Assembly (NCBI GenBank): GCA_900544115.1
Contig: UQTW01000042.1
Location: forward strand, 1-9,868
Direction: 5' to 3'
DNA: 9,868 nt
DNA from: an uncultured Collinsella sp.
GTDB taxonomy: Bacteria; Actinomycetota; Coriobacteriia; Coriobacteriales; Coriobacteriaceae
Under the pieces are notes generated by a model. That model was not told the origin of the DNA and made no database searches. It saw only the letters and a program-made list of their open reading frames with translations. The first letter of the stretch is position 1. The number at the start of each line of letters is the position of its first letter. Shown here piece by piece: positions 1 through 7,277 of this stretch. The position numbers and the translations under genes were made by a program.

Positions 1-2
1 CC

Positions 3-698
3 GGCTACTTCCTGCCCACCATCCTGACCACGCTGGGCCTGATCTTCTACGATGCCTGGCAGCTCTCTGCCGTGACCGAAGAGGAGGGCCGTGCCCGGTT
101 CTTTACCAAGATCTTCCGCACCTATTCCTCGGTGCTGTTCTGCTGTGCGGCGGGCATCATCTGGCTCTGCCGCCCGGTCATGCACGTGATGAAGGCCAAC
201 TACTACTACGCCTGGCACTTTGTGCCTTTCCTGACGCTGGCTTCCACCTGCAGCTGCTTCAACCAGTTCCTCAACAGCGCATACGTTGTCAACAAAAAGT
301 CCACCCACAGCCTGTGGACCATGCTGGCCGGTGCCGTGAGCAACTGCATTATGAACTACTTCTTCATCAAGTGGTGGGGGCCCATCGGCGCAACGGTGGC
401 TTCCTTCTTCGGTCTGGGCATCGTGTTCGTGCTGCGCGCGCTGGATGCCCACAACATGATCGGCATGTCCATCCACCCAGGCCGGGTGGCGCTGAACTTC
501 GGCGTGCTGGCGGGCGAAGCCCTGCTCCTGCTGGCCGAGCCCCCGCTCTACGGCCTGTGGACAGGCCTCCTGACCGCCGCCATCATCCTGTTCAACTTTG
601 CAGGTGTCTGGGCCATGGCCCGGATGCTCCTGCCCAAGCTCCTGGGCCGCCGGGGCAGGGCCCTGGTGAGTGCAGTGGACAACTGGATCAAAAGGTAA
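3..698 (+). CDS. Polysaccharide-type flippase, C-terminal part (5' truncated by window)
   Basis: The reading frame is open from the first bases of the window to a TAA at 696-698, giving 231 residues of a longer protein; the GTG at 72 is an internal codon and not a start. The product is very hydrophobic, with about five to six membrane segments: around residues 40-55, 65-95, 105-145 and 160-210 of the visible part. It ends in a short basic tail (LLGRRGRAL, then NWIKR). The cytoplasmic stretch TEEEGRARFFTKIFRTYSS between helices, and the pattern of helices around a conserved loop (FNQFLNSAYVVNKKS), resemble the C-terminal half of MOP-superfamily oligosaccharide flippases (polysaccharide biosynthesis C-terminal domain). 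These move lipid-linked sugars across the cytoplasmic membrane. Substrate cannot be told. It converges on metH, with a shared terminator between them. A MATE-type efflux pump is the main alternative. Confidence 0.75.
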   Translation, partial: GYFLPTILTTLGLIFYDAWQLSAVTEEEGRARFFTKIFRTYSSVLFCCAAGIIWLCRPVMHVMKANYYYAWHFVPFLTLASTCSCFNQFLNSAYVVNKKSTHSLWTMLAGAVSNCIMNYFFIKWWGPIGATVASFFGLGIVFVLRALDAHNMIGMSIHPGRVALNFGVLAGEALLLLAEPPLYGLWTGLLTAAIILFNFAGVWAMARMLLPKLLGRRGRALVSAVDNWIKR

Positions 699-703
699 GC
701 AAA

Positions 704-750
704 AAACGACCCTCTCCGGGAATTGCAGCGCAATGCGGAGAGGGTCGTTT
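704..750. terminator. Bidirectional intrinsic terminator between convergent genes
   Basis: A perfect 15-bp stem pairs 704-718 with 736-750 (AAACGACCCTCTCCG and its complement). A nested 5-bp hairpin lies inside the loop (722-726 with 730-734). The plus strand continues with a T-rich run (TTTTCTCTT, including the end of the stem), and the minus strand sees a U-run from the A6 at 701-706. It lies between the stops of the flippase (698) and metH (768), so it can end both transcripts. Confidence 0.9.
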
Positions 751-767
751 TCTCTTAATAGCCTGAC

Positions 768-3335
768 TTATACCCCAAAGAACTCCTTGGCAATATCGGC
801 ACTCTGCTTGGCATCCTTGGCGTAGTAGTCCGCGCCGATCTGCTTGGCGTATTCGGGGGTGAGCACGGCGCCGCCTACGATAATCTTGACGCCCGGAACC
901 TCGGCATGGAGCAGCTTGATGGTCTCCTCCATGGCGACGACGGTGGTGGTCATAAGCGCCGAGAGGCCGACGAGTTTGATATCGCGCTCCTTGACGGTCT
1001 TGAGTACCTCCTGCGGATCGACATCGCGGCCCAGGTCAAAGACGGTGTAGCCGTAGTTGTCGAGCAGCATTTTGACGATGTTCTTGCCAATATCGTGGAT
1101 GTCGCCCTTGACGGTGGCCACGCAGATCTTGCCCTTGTCGGCGATCTCGCCGGCGGGCATCAGGCGCTTGATGGTGTCGAAGCCCACGCGTGCGGCTTCG
1201 GCCGAGGCCATGAGCTGCGGCAAGAAGAACTTTCCCTGGTCAAAGAGGACGCCAACCTCGTCGAGAGCGGGGATAAAGTGATTGTTGATGAGGTCCATAG
1301 CGTCGTGGTCTGTCAGCAGACGCTCGGTCTCGGCAGCGATCTCGCCTTTGCGGCCCGAGACGACCATTCGACGAATCGGGTCGTCGTTGCCGTCAGTGCC
1401 GGCGGTGCCAGCAGCAGGCGCGGCATCACTCGATGCGGCCTGAGCCGCTGCCGGGTTGGCGGCGATCTTGTACGGATCGGTCCAGCCGGCATAGCGCTCG
1501 ATGTATCCGGTCGAGCCCTCGTCCTCAACGCTCAGGACGCGATAGCTGTAGACGGTGTCCATAAAGCGCTTGGAGCCCGGGTTCATGATGGGGGCGTCCA
1601 GACCTGCACCAAAGGCGGCGGCCAAAAAGACCGAGCCCAGCAGCGGGCGAGCGGGCAGGCCAAAGCTGATGTTCGACACGCCGAGCGCGCATTTGACGCC
1701 CAGGCGCTCCTTGCACAGGGACATGGCGCGCAGGATCTGCTCGGCCTGGCGCTGGTTGGTCGAGGCGGTCATGACCAGGCAGTCGATGAGGATGCGGTCC
1801 GGGCCGATGCCGTAGCGGGCGGCCTCGGCCACGATGTGCTCGGCGATGGCGAAGCGGGCCTCGGCGGTATCGGGGATGCCGCCTTCGTCGAGCGTAAGGC
1901 CGACGACGTTGGTGCCGTAGTGGGCAACCAGCGGAAAGATCTCATCCATGATCTGCTGTTTGCCGTTGACGGAGTTGATGATGGGCTTGCCGGCATAGCG
2001 GCGTACGGCGGCCTCGACGGCGGCGGGATCGGTGGAGTCGATCTGCAGCGGCAACAGCGTGGAGCCTTGGAGCTGCTCGGTGGCCTGTTGGATAATCTTG
2101 ACCTCGTCGATCTCGGGCAGGCCCACGTTGACGTCCAGGATGTCGGCGCCCTGCTCCTGCTGGCTGATGCCCTGGCTCACCACGTAGTCCAGATCGCCGT
2201 CGCGCAGGGCCTGCTGCAGGCGTTTTTTACCGGTGGGGTTGATGCGCTCGCCGATGACGGCAATCTTGTGGCCGTCGCTGGGAAGGTCCACGACCGTTTG
2301 GGCGCTCGTGACCGACATGCTGGGCTTGCGGTGGCGCGGGCTGGACGTGTGGTTGTCGATAAGCGTGCGCAAGGCCGCCATGTGCGCCGGCGTGGTGCCG
2401 CAGCAACCGCCCACGACGCTCACGCCGTCGGCGATCATGCCGGCGACGGCCTTGGCGTATTCGGGAGCCTGGATATCAAAGACGGTGTTGCCGTCGTCGT
2501 CCACGCGGGGCAGTCCTGCGTTGGCCTGCACCATGATGGGCTTGTCGGTAACGGTGAGCATGCGTGCGGCGAGCCCTCGGAGCTCGGCCGGTCCCTGGCT
2601 GCAGTTGATGCCCAGAACGTCGGCGTCGATAGCGTCGAGCGTGATGGCGGCGACCTCGGGGCTCGTTCCCAGGAAGGTACGGCCGTCTTCCTCGAAGGTC
2701 ATGGTGGCAAAGACGGGCAGGTCGGAGTTCTCGCGGCAGGCGAGGACGGCTGCCTTGATCTCGGCCAGGTCGGTCATAGTCTCGATAATAAAGAGGTCCA
2801 CGCCCGCATCGACGCCGGCACGCACTTCCTCGGCAAAGAGGTCATAAGCCTCGTCGAAGCTGAGGGTACCCAAAGGGCGAAGCAACGCGCCGATGGGACC
2901 GATGTCACCGGCGACGTAGCGGGCGCCGGCGGCGCGGGCACAGGCGACGGCCGCGGCAAAGACATCTGCCACGGTGGCGGCGCCATCGAGCTTGTGCGCG
3001 TTGGCGCCAAAGGTGTTGGCGGTGATCACGTCGCAGCCGGCCTCGACGTACTGACGCTGAATATCGGTAATGACCTGGGGCTCCTCAAAGTTGAGCAGCT
3101 CGGGCAGGGCGCCGGCCTTCATGCCGGCCGCCTGCAGCATGGTACCCATGCCGCCGTCGAACAGCAGGTGTCCCGTGCCCTCGATGGCGGCGCGCAGACG
3201 ATCGTCCTTAATGCGAAGGTCGTCGATCGTGCGCGTCTTGTATGCAGCTCCGTTGCGGCGCGCAGCATCAACAGGCGCCGCCAGCGCGGCACCGTCCAGA
3301 TCATGAGTGATAAGTATGTTTGAGCTATTCGCCAT
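768..3335 (-). CDS. metH: B12-dependent methionine synthase lacking the activation domain
   Basis: 855 residues. It transfers the methyl group of 5-methyl-THF through cobalamin to homocysteine, in the cytoplasm. Visible domains: homocysteine-binding barrel at about 55-330, with zinc ligands C245 (GINCSQGP) and C311/C312 (GGCCGTTP); pterin-binding barrel at about 355-620 (GERINPTG at 362-369); an Ala-rich linker at 627-650; B12 cap helices at about 655-730; and the B12-binding Rossmann domain at about 735-855, with axial H747 in GDIHDIG. E. coli-type MetH is about 1,230 residues; the missing C-terminal AdoMet domain is supplied by the gene at 5571-6362. ATG 3335 is the only usable start: an in-frame TAG lies 18 bases upstream, and no other start codon occurs before residue 63. 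It overlaps the upstream gene by 11 bases and has no good Shine-Dalgarno sequence, suggesting coupled translation. The first 12 or so codons are AT-rich, unlike the rest. Confidence 0.95.
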   Translation of the reverse strand: MANSSNILITHDLDGAALAAPVDAARRNGAAYKTRTIDDLRIKDDRLRAAIEGTGHLLFDGGMGTMLQAAGMKAGALPELLNFEEPQVITDIQRQYVEAGCDVITANTFGANAHKLDGAATVADVFAAAVACARAAGARYVAGDIGPIGALLRPLGTLSFDEAYDLFAEEVRAGVDAGVDLFIIETMTDLAEIKAAVLACRENSDLPVFATMTFEEDGRTFLGTSPEVAAITLDAIDADVLGINCSQGPAELRGLAARMLTVTDKPIMVQANAGLPRVDDDGNTVFDIQAPEYAKAVAGMIADGVSVVGGCCGTTPAHMAALRTLIDNHTSSPRHRKPSMSVTSAQTVVDLPSDGHKIAVIGERINPTGKKRLQQALRDGDLDYVVSQGISQQEQGADILDVNVGLPEIDEVKIIQQATEQLQGSTLLPLQIDSTDPAAVEAAVRRYAGKPIINSVNGKQQIMDEIFPLVAHYGTNVVGLTLDEGGIPDTAEARFAIAEHIVAEAARYGIGPDRILIDCLVMTASTNQRQAEQILRAMSLCKERLGVKCALGVSNISFGLPARPLLGSVFLAAAFGAGLDAPIMNPGSKRFMDTVYSYRVLSVEDEGSTGYIERYAGWTDPYKIAANPAAAQAASSDAAPAAGTAGTDGNDDPIRRMVVSGRKGEIAAETERLLTDHDAMDLINNHFIPALDEVGVLFDQGKFFLPQLMASAEAARVGFDTIKRLMPAGEIADKGKICVATVKGDIHDIGKNIVKMLLDNYGYTVFDLGRDVDPQEVLKTVKERDIKLVGLSALMTTTVVAMEETIKLLHAEVPGVKIIVGGAVLTPEYAKQIGADYYAKDAKQSADIAKEFFGV

Positions 3336-4338
3336 GTGCGTCCATTTCGTCTAGAGCCCACTGAGGAATTTCTATTTGAAGGGATTTGTCGGGCTCGATA
3401 TCTTCGATTCGCTTGTTGTAGTGGGCAAGAAGCCGTGCGACATTTAATCGAATTAGGTCTCGCTTGTAGAACGATAATTCTTCAATATTGATGCCGATAA
3501 ACGATTCGAGCGCGATAACCTGTACGCGATTGCCGAGTCCCTCACTTTCGAACAGTCCGTAAGCGAAGGAAACTTTATCGTGGGGGACAACGACGATGGG
3601 CCGAATGCCATTTCGAATGTTATCTCGGCATCGATCGGTCAATTTGGCCATTGGCGATACAGTCACGTGAAATGCAGCATCATTGATTTGGAAATCGCCA
3701 GAACGGTCTGTTTGCTGGTCGGCAGCGTTTGAGTTGTCCTTTCCGATTTCTATGGTTGGAAATAACATCTCTAGTTTTGCGCCTACCAGGTGCTGTGCGA
3801 CGGTACCCGTTGGCTTATCGGACCGTAGGCTTGCTTCGGCTAGGATATCATCGACAATGACAGAAATTGGTTTTTGAAGATCGATTTCTACTTTGATTCT
3901 CTGCCGGTTAAAGAAATCGACCTGGATTCGCTCGACGAAGAAATTGGCGATTGCATTCGCAGCTTCAAGACGAGCGTCTTCGCAAGTGTCACTGGGTAGG
4001 GCAGAGTTGATAATTGTGGCAAGCTCAAGCGCCATCGGGAGTGTGCCGCGTGAGGTTCTGCCGCCCTCTGATGCGAAGGCACGCGTTTCCCCATGTCTGG
4101 CTAAAACTGTTTTGATGCATGCTCCACTTAGGCCTCGTACTTGGCTCCCCTTGTCCGATTGCACATAATCGTCGGTGAGCGGAAAACGGTTTTGCAACAG
4201 CTCGCTTATGCCTATGCCAACCGCCATGACGTTACGGTTGACATTGCCTCGCTTGCTGCGTTTGGATTCGTACCAGAGTTCAATGGCATCCAAGATATCT
4301 TTATCGGGCTCGTTCAAGGAGCAATTGGTCATTTCCAT
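3325..4338 (-). CDS. DUF4928-family protein, probable restriction endonuclease of the adjacent C5 methyltransferase
   Basis: 337 residues. From memory the sequence matches the DUF4928 family, whose hallmark is a conserved block QHLVGAKLEMLFP (182-194) followed by DQQTDRSGDFQI (207-218) and AFHVTVSP (222-229). This family is typically found beside C5-cytosine methyltransferases, so a type II restriction endonuclease role is likely but inferred. The E190...D215 spacing and following beta strand could be a PD-(D/E)xK-like core, but the expected ExK is not evident (H224-V-T instead). The start is ATG 4338, preceded by GGAG about ten bases upstream; ATG 4332 is an alternative. The 5' end overlaps the methyltransferase gene by 38 bases and the 3' end overlaps the metH start by 11. 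GC content is about 48% in a sampled line (3481-3540), against 68% in metH (2101-2160), consistent with horizontal acquisition. Confidence 0.75.
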   Translation of the reverse strand: MEMTNCSLNEPDKDILDAIELWYESKRSKRGNVNRNVMAVGIGISELLQNRFPLTDDYVQSDKGSQVRGLSGACIKTVLARHGETRAFASEGGRTSRGTLPMALELATIINSALPSDTCEDARLEAANAIANFFVERIQVDFFNRQRIKVEIDLQKPISVIVDDILAEASLRSDKPTGTVAQHLVGAKLEMLFPTIEIGKDNSNAADQQTDRSGDFQINDAAFHVTVSPMAKLTDRCRDNIRNGIRPIVVVPHDKVSFAYGLFESEGLGNRVQVIALESFIGINIEELSFYKRDLIRLNVARLLAHYNKRIEDIEPDKSLQIEIPQWALDEMDAHGE

Positions 4339-5461
4339 TATTGTTCACTCCGTTCCTTGAAGACATAAGCGCTGGTTTGACTGCATTTTTTATAAGCCAA
4401 GTGACAACTGGCACGGCAACTGCATCGCCGAATGCGTAGCGAATCTGAGCATCCGAGAAGCCGCTAAACTGACATGAGTCAGCACCTTGGAGACGGGCAT
4501 ATTCGGTTCCAGTCATCCAGCGAACTTCTATCTTTCCGTTTTCGCATATAACGACTGCCTGTCTTGATGAGCCGCCGCGAGCCGTTCTTAGACATCCGGC
4601 AATTTCTTCTTCACGGATTTCCCAGCGCACAACGCCTGATCGCGTGCGACGGTAAGCAGTGCGAACAGTTTTTTCTTTGGCATTTAAGAAGCGCTGAAGG
4701 CGCTCTGCTTGATGCGGTGCAAGCGAGTCGATAAATGCTTGTACTTGGTTTTTGTTCCACCAACGCTTGTCGCCCTCGGGAATATCTTCAACAACCGTTG
4801 CAAGGCCCGTCATGCGAAGTGGGCTCGGCTCGTTTAGGTGAGAGACGTGCGTAATGAGTGAAGGGTCGGAGTGAATCCAGGAGACCTTTTCAGGTCGAAG
4901 CGAGGAATCGAGTCGGCTGTTGGGAAGAGGGTCTTTTAATCCGACGATAAACATGCGGGGGCGTGACTGGGGAAGCCAGTGCCGTGCATCGATAAAATAA
5001 GCGTCGCATGAATAGCCTAAACGATTAAATTCCTGGCAAACGAGTCTAAAGTCATCACTGTTATTAGACGTGGCAAGGCCGATGACGTTTTCGAGAACAA
5101 GTGCCCGCGGGGCACGATCGCTCATTCCTTCGATGGCCTTAATAAAGCCAAAGAACGCACTGGACTCTTTGCCAGAGATAAGTCCCTCCCTGTTTCCCGC
5201 GAGAGATAAGTTTGTGCAAGGGCTTGACGCCCATGCGATGTCGGCTTGGGGTATTAGGTCGGGGTCGAGTGTGTGGACATCCTGCTCGACTAGATGCTCA
5301 TCGCCCCAGCACTGGCTGTACATGGCGCATTTAGTACGGTCTATGTCATTTGCCCAGATTGTTTTGATTCCGGCTTTTGCCATGCCGGCACGAGCCAAGC
5401 CAATGCCTGAAAAAAACTCAAGCGCGGTTAGTTGTGGCGAGAACTGCAGAATGTTGTGCAT
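4301..5461 (-). CDS. DNA (cytosine-5) methyltransferase of a type II restriction-modification system
   Basis: 386 residues, normal for a single-domain C5 methyltransferase. It transfers a methyl group from AdoMet to cytosine C5 in a specific DNA site, protecting it from the partner nuclease. Motifs in canonical order: I, FFSGIG (16-21), AdoMet binding; IV, SSPCTNLSLAG (79-89) with catalytic C82; VI, LENV (123-126); VIII, QSRPR (165-169); a variable target-recognition region at about 185-285; IX, around RTARGGSSRQAVV (292-304); X, YAFGDAVAVPVV (342-353). No key residue is missing, so it should be active; its target site cannot be read from sequence. The start ATG 5461 has only a weak GAAAG upstream. 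It overlaps the DUF4928 gene by 38 bases in another frame, a typical M-then-R operon. Sampled GC is 45% (5041-5100), lower than the methionine genes on both sides. Confidence 0.95.
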   Translation of the reverse strand: MHNILQFSPQLTALEFFSGIGLARAGMAKAGIKTIWANDIDRTKCAMYSQCWGDEHLVEQDVHTLDPDLIPQADIAWASSPCTNLSLAGNREGLISGKESSAFFGFIKAIEGMSDRAPRALVLENVIGLATSNNSDDFRLVCQEFNRLGYSCDAYFIDARHWLPQSRPRMFIVGLKDPLPNSRLDSSLRPEKVSWIHSDPSLITHVSHLNEPSPLRMTGLATVVEDIPEGDKRWWNKNQVQAFIDSLAPHQAERLQRFLNAKEKTVRTAYRRTRSGVVRWEIREEEIAGCLRTARGGSSRQAVVICENGKIEVRWMTGTEYARLQGADSCQFSGFSDAQIRYAFGDAVAVPVVTWLIKNAVKPALMSSRNGVNNNGNDQLLLERAR

Positions 5462-5516
5462 GTACTGGCTTTCAGATAGTTGTTATTTGGCATCTTATGG
5501 TACTTGTTTGTGAGGA

Positions 5517-5536
5517 CATCCGCTTACTTACGGATG
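5517..5536. repeat. Small inverted repeat upstream of the methyltransferase gene
   Basis: CATCCG (5517-5522) pairs with CGGATG (5531-5536) around an 8-base loop, in the 109-base gap between the activation-protein stop and the methyltransferase start. It overlaps the candidate -10 and start-site region of the cassette promoter. It could be an operator through which the methyltransferase or another protein controls the cassette, or simply a leader hairpin. Six base pairs is short, so chance is possible. Confidence 0.35.
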
Positions 5537-5562
5537 AGATTCCCTCGATACCGTGCCATCAA
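5534..5562 (-). promoter_or_regulatory. Tentative promoter of the restriction-modification cassette
   Basis: On the minus strand TTGATG (5557-5562) and TCTCAT (5534-5539) are separated by exactly 17 bases, giving a weak sigma70-type match: the -10 box matches 4 of 6. Transcription would begin near 5527, about 65 bases before the methyltransferase ATG. Restriction-modification cassettes normally carry their own promoter, but this particular call is weak. Confidence 0.25.
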
Positions 5563-5570
5563 TTGACATT

Positions 5571-6362
5571 TTATTCAGAATGCGAATAGCAGGTGGTGTG
5601 GGCGGCGCGGAAGCGGCAGTGCTCACGCATGCGGCAGATATTGCAGGTGGGGCGGCTCTGGGCGTCGTGGACCTCGCCGTCAAACAGACCGATCACCGCG
5701 GTCACGCTCTTGGTGGGCATGAGCAGGCTGGTCGGCGTGACGGTAAGCCCGATGAGCCGCGTAGCGTTGAGCGCAGCCACGATTGAGCGCTGGGCCGAGA
5801 GCGGGCAGTCGCCATAGCCGGGACTAAAGCGCCAGTTACCGGCGAGCCCGTGTGCAGCGGCCGCAGCCTTGACCTGCTGGTCCATCTGCTCGACGGCGGC
5901 TTCTACATAGGCAGAGCATGCGGCGTCGAGCACGGCGCCTTCCAGAGGCTGCTGGGCTCCCGTGGTGCGCAGGCGACGCTCGGCGTTCATGCCGAGGGTG
6001 CATGCCATGAGTGCGGCAAGGCGGGCGTCCTTAAGGTGGCGATAGATATCACGACCCCGCAGCTTAACATTGGTGCCAACCAAGCGGATGCAGGGCTCGC
6101 CCTGCTCGTCGACGCCCGTGGCATCGACGGCAAACACGCGTCGCACGCCGCGGGGCTCGATATCCAGCTCTAGGCGCTCGACTACAAGCTCAATTCGTCG
6201 GGACAGCTCGGGCTCAATCTGCTGGCCGCCGTAGCCCAGATACCGCAGCATCTCGGCACGGTCGACACGAGGGTGGTGGGCAGCGTCGATACGGTAAAGC
6301 GCCGGCGACGCAAGGTCGGCCGGCACTTCAACAACGGTTGTATCGATGTGCGGTTTTTCCAT
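5571..6362 (-). CDS. Stand-alone methionine synthase activation-domain protein
   Basis: 263 residues. It resembles the C-terminal AdoMet-binding activation domain of MetH (Met_synt_B12 family), which re-methylates oxidised cob(II)alamin on MetH using AdoMet and an electron donor. RFSPGYGDCPLSAQR (178-192) corresponds to the RPAxGY-type AdoMet-binding segment of E. coli MetH, and the protein length fits the domain alone. The C-terminus carries four cysteines (C240, C243, C249, C258), seen also in stand-alone clostridial-type relatives and possibly metal or Fe-S binding. The start is ATG 6362, whose A is the last base of the metF TAA (TAATG), so translation is coupled to metF; the frame stays open upstream to 6671, but that part only shadows metF. 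The metH it should serve lies beyond the restriction-modification cassette. Confidence 0.85.
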   Translation of the reverse strand: MEKPHIDTTVVEVPADLASPALYRIDAAHHPRVDRAEMLRYLGYGGQQIEPELSRRIELVVERLELDIEPRGVRRVFAVDATGVDEQGEPCIRLVGTNVKLRGRDIYRHLKDARLAALMACTLGMNAERRLRTTGAQQPLEGAVLDAACSAYVEAAVEQMDQQVKAAAAAHGLAGNWRFSPGYGDCPLSAQRSIVAALNATRLIGLTVTPTSLLMPTKSVTAVIGLFDGEVHDAQSRPTCNICRMREHCRFRAAHTTCYSHSE

Positions 6363-7234
6363 TACCCTAGGCGCTCCATAATGGTCGCGGCGATCGCAGG
6401 ATGATTCATAGTGTACAGGTGCAGACCGGCGGCACCGTGCTCCTTGAGGTCGCAAAGCTGACGGGCGGCATAATCTACACCGGCTGCCTGCAGGCTCTCG
6501 GGGTCGTTCTCGTACTTGGCGAGAATCTTGATGACGGGGGAGGGCAGCGACGCACCGCACATAAAGACCATGCGGCTGATTTGCGACTTGCCCATAAACG
6601 GCATGATGCCCGCGGTAATGGGCACGGTGATGCCCGCCTTGTCGGCAAGCTCGCGGAAGCGGTAGAAGCACTCGTTGTCAAAGAAGAGCTGCGTCACAAA
6701 GAAGCTCGCGCCGGCGTCCTGTTTTTGCTTGAGGTATTCGACCGAAGCGTTGAGGTCCTCACAGGCAATGTGGCCCTCGGGGTAGGCCGCGGCGCCCACA
6801 CAAAAGCCGGCGTCGACAAGCTCGGGGATGAGGTCACGGGCGTAGGCGTAGTCCGAGGCGGGCTTGTCATCCTCGGTCGCGCCAGTGGGCAGATCACCGC
6901 GCAGGGCCAGGATGTTTTCTACGCCGGCGGAGCGGTATTCGTCGATCTTGGCGACGATATCGGCGTGCGAGCGGCCCACGCAGGTGAGGTGCGCCACCGA
7001 GGGCGTATTGAATTCGCTCGTAATCATATGCGCGATGGGGGCGGTGGTGGCGCCGTTGCCCGAGCCGCCGGCAGAGCAGGTGACCGAGACAAAGCTCGGC
7101 GAAAGCTTGCACAGATTGCCTGCCACCTCGCGAGCCGTGTTGAGGGTAAGCTCGCCCTTGGGCGGGAACATCTCAAACGAAACGGGTGCGGTGCCCTGGG
7201 ATGCTGCCTGCTTAAAAACCTCGTCGACGCGCAT
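6362..7234 (-). CDS. metF: 5,10-methylenetetrahydrofolate reductase
   Basis: 290 residues, the usual bacterial length. It reduces 5,10-methylene-THF to 5-methyl-THF with FAD and NAD(P)H, supplying the methyl donor for MetH. Motifs: SFEMFPPKG (19-27) with the catalytic glutamate E21; LALRGDLP (109-116) with the FAD/folate-contacting D114; FFVTQLFFD (178-186); and GIMP (209-212). All are typical of the MTHFR barrel. The start is ATG 7234 because AAAGGAG sits six to seven bases upstream; the frame runs on to 7300, but with no ribosome site and unrelated residues. It is the first gene of the minus-strand run, and its stop overlaps the start of the activation-protein gene by one base. Function is secure; whether NADH or NADPH is used is not visible. 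Confidence 0.96.
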   Translation of the reverse strand: MRVDEVFKQAASQGTAPVSFEMFPPKGELTLNTAREVAGNLCKLSPSFVSVTCSAGGSGNGATTAPIAHMITSEFNTPSVAHLTCVGRSHADIVAKIDEYRSAGVENILALRGDLPTGATEDDKPASDYAYARDLIPELVDAGFCVGAAAYPEGHIACEDLNASVEYLKQKQDAGASFFVTQLFFDNECFYRFRELADKAGITVPITAGIMPFMGKSQISRMVFMCGASLPSPVIKILAKYENDPESLQAAGVDYAARQLCDLKEHGAAGLHLYTMNHPAIAATIMERLG

Positions 7235-7277
7235 ATCGTGCTCCTTTAGATACGTAATAGTGTGATGTGTTGTAAGG

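Noticed and set aside
906..3323. 805-codon open frame on the plus strand, opposite metH
   Set aside because: It is an antisense shadow of a GC-rich gene. Its translation is low-complexity (Gly, Val, Asp rich) with no recognisable motif, whereas the minus strand gives an unambiguous MetH.
768..3335. metH as a truncated pseudogene because it lacks the AdoMet domain
   Set aside because: All catalytic and B12-binding residues are intact, it ends cleanly after the B12 domain, and a separate activation-domain gene is nearby. This is the known split architecture, as in Thermotoga.
3324..5590. Target-site direct repeats flanking the restriction-modification cassette
   Set aside because: Comparing both junctions in direct orientation gave no match longer than five or six bases; only the inverted 9-base match stands out.
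6363..6671. 103-residue N-terminal extension of the activation-domain protein
   Set aside because: This part overlaps metF in another frame and translates to Arg/His-rich sequence unlike the family. The TAATG junction at 6362 gives the family's normal start.
6401..7249. 282-codon plus-strand frame opposite metF
   Set aside because: It is a shadow of metF codon bias; no motifs, and metF is certain on the other strand.
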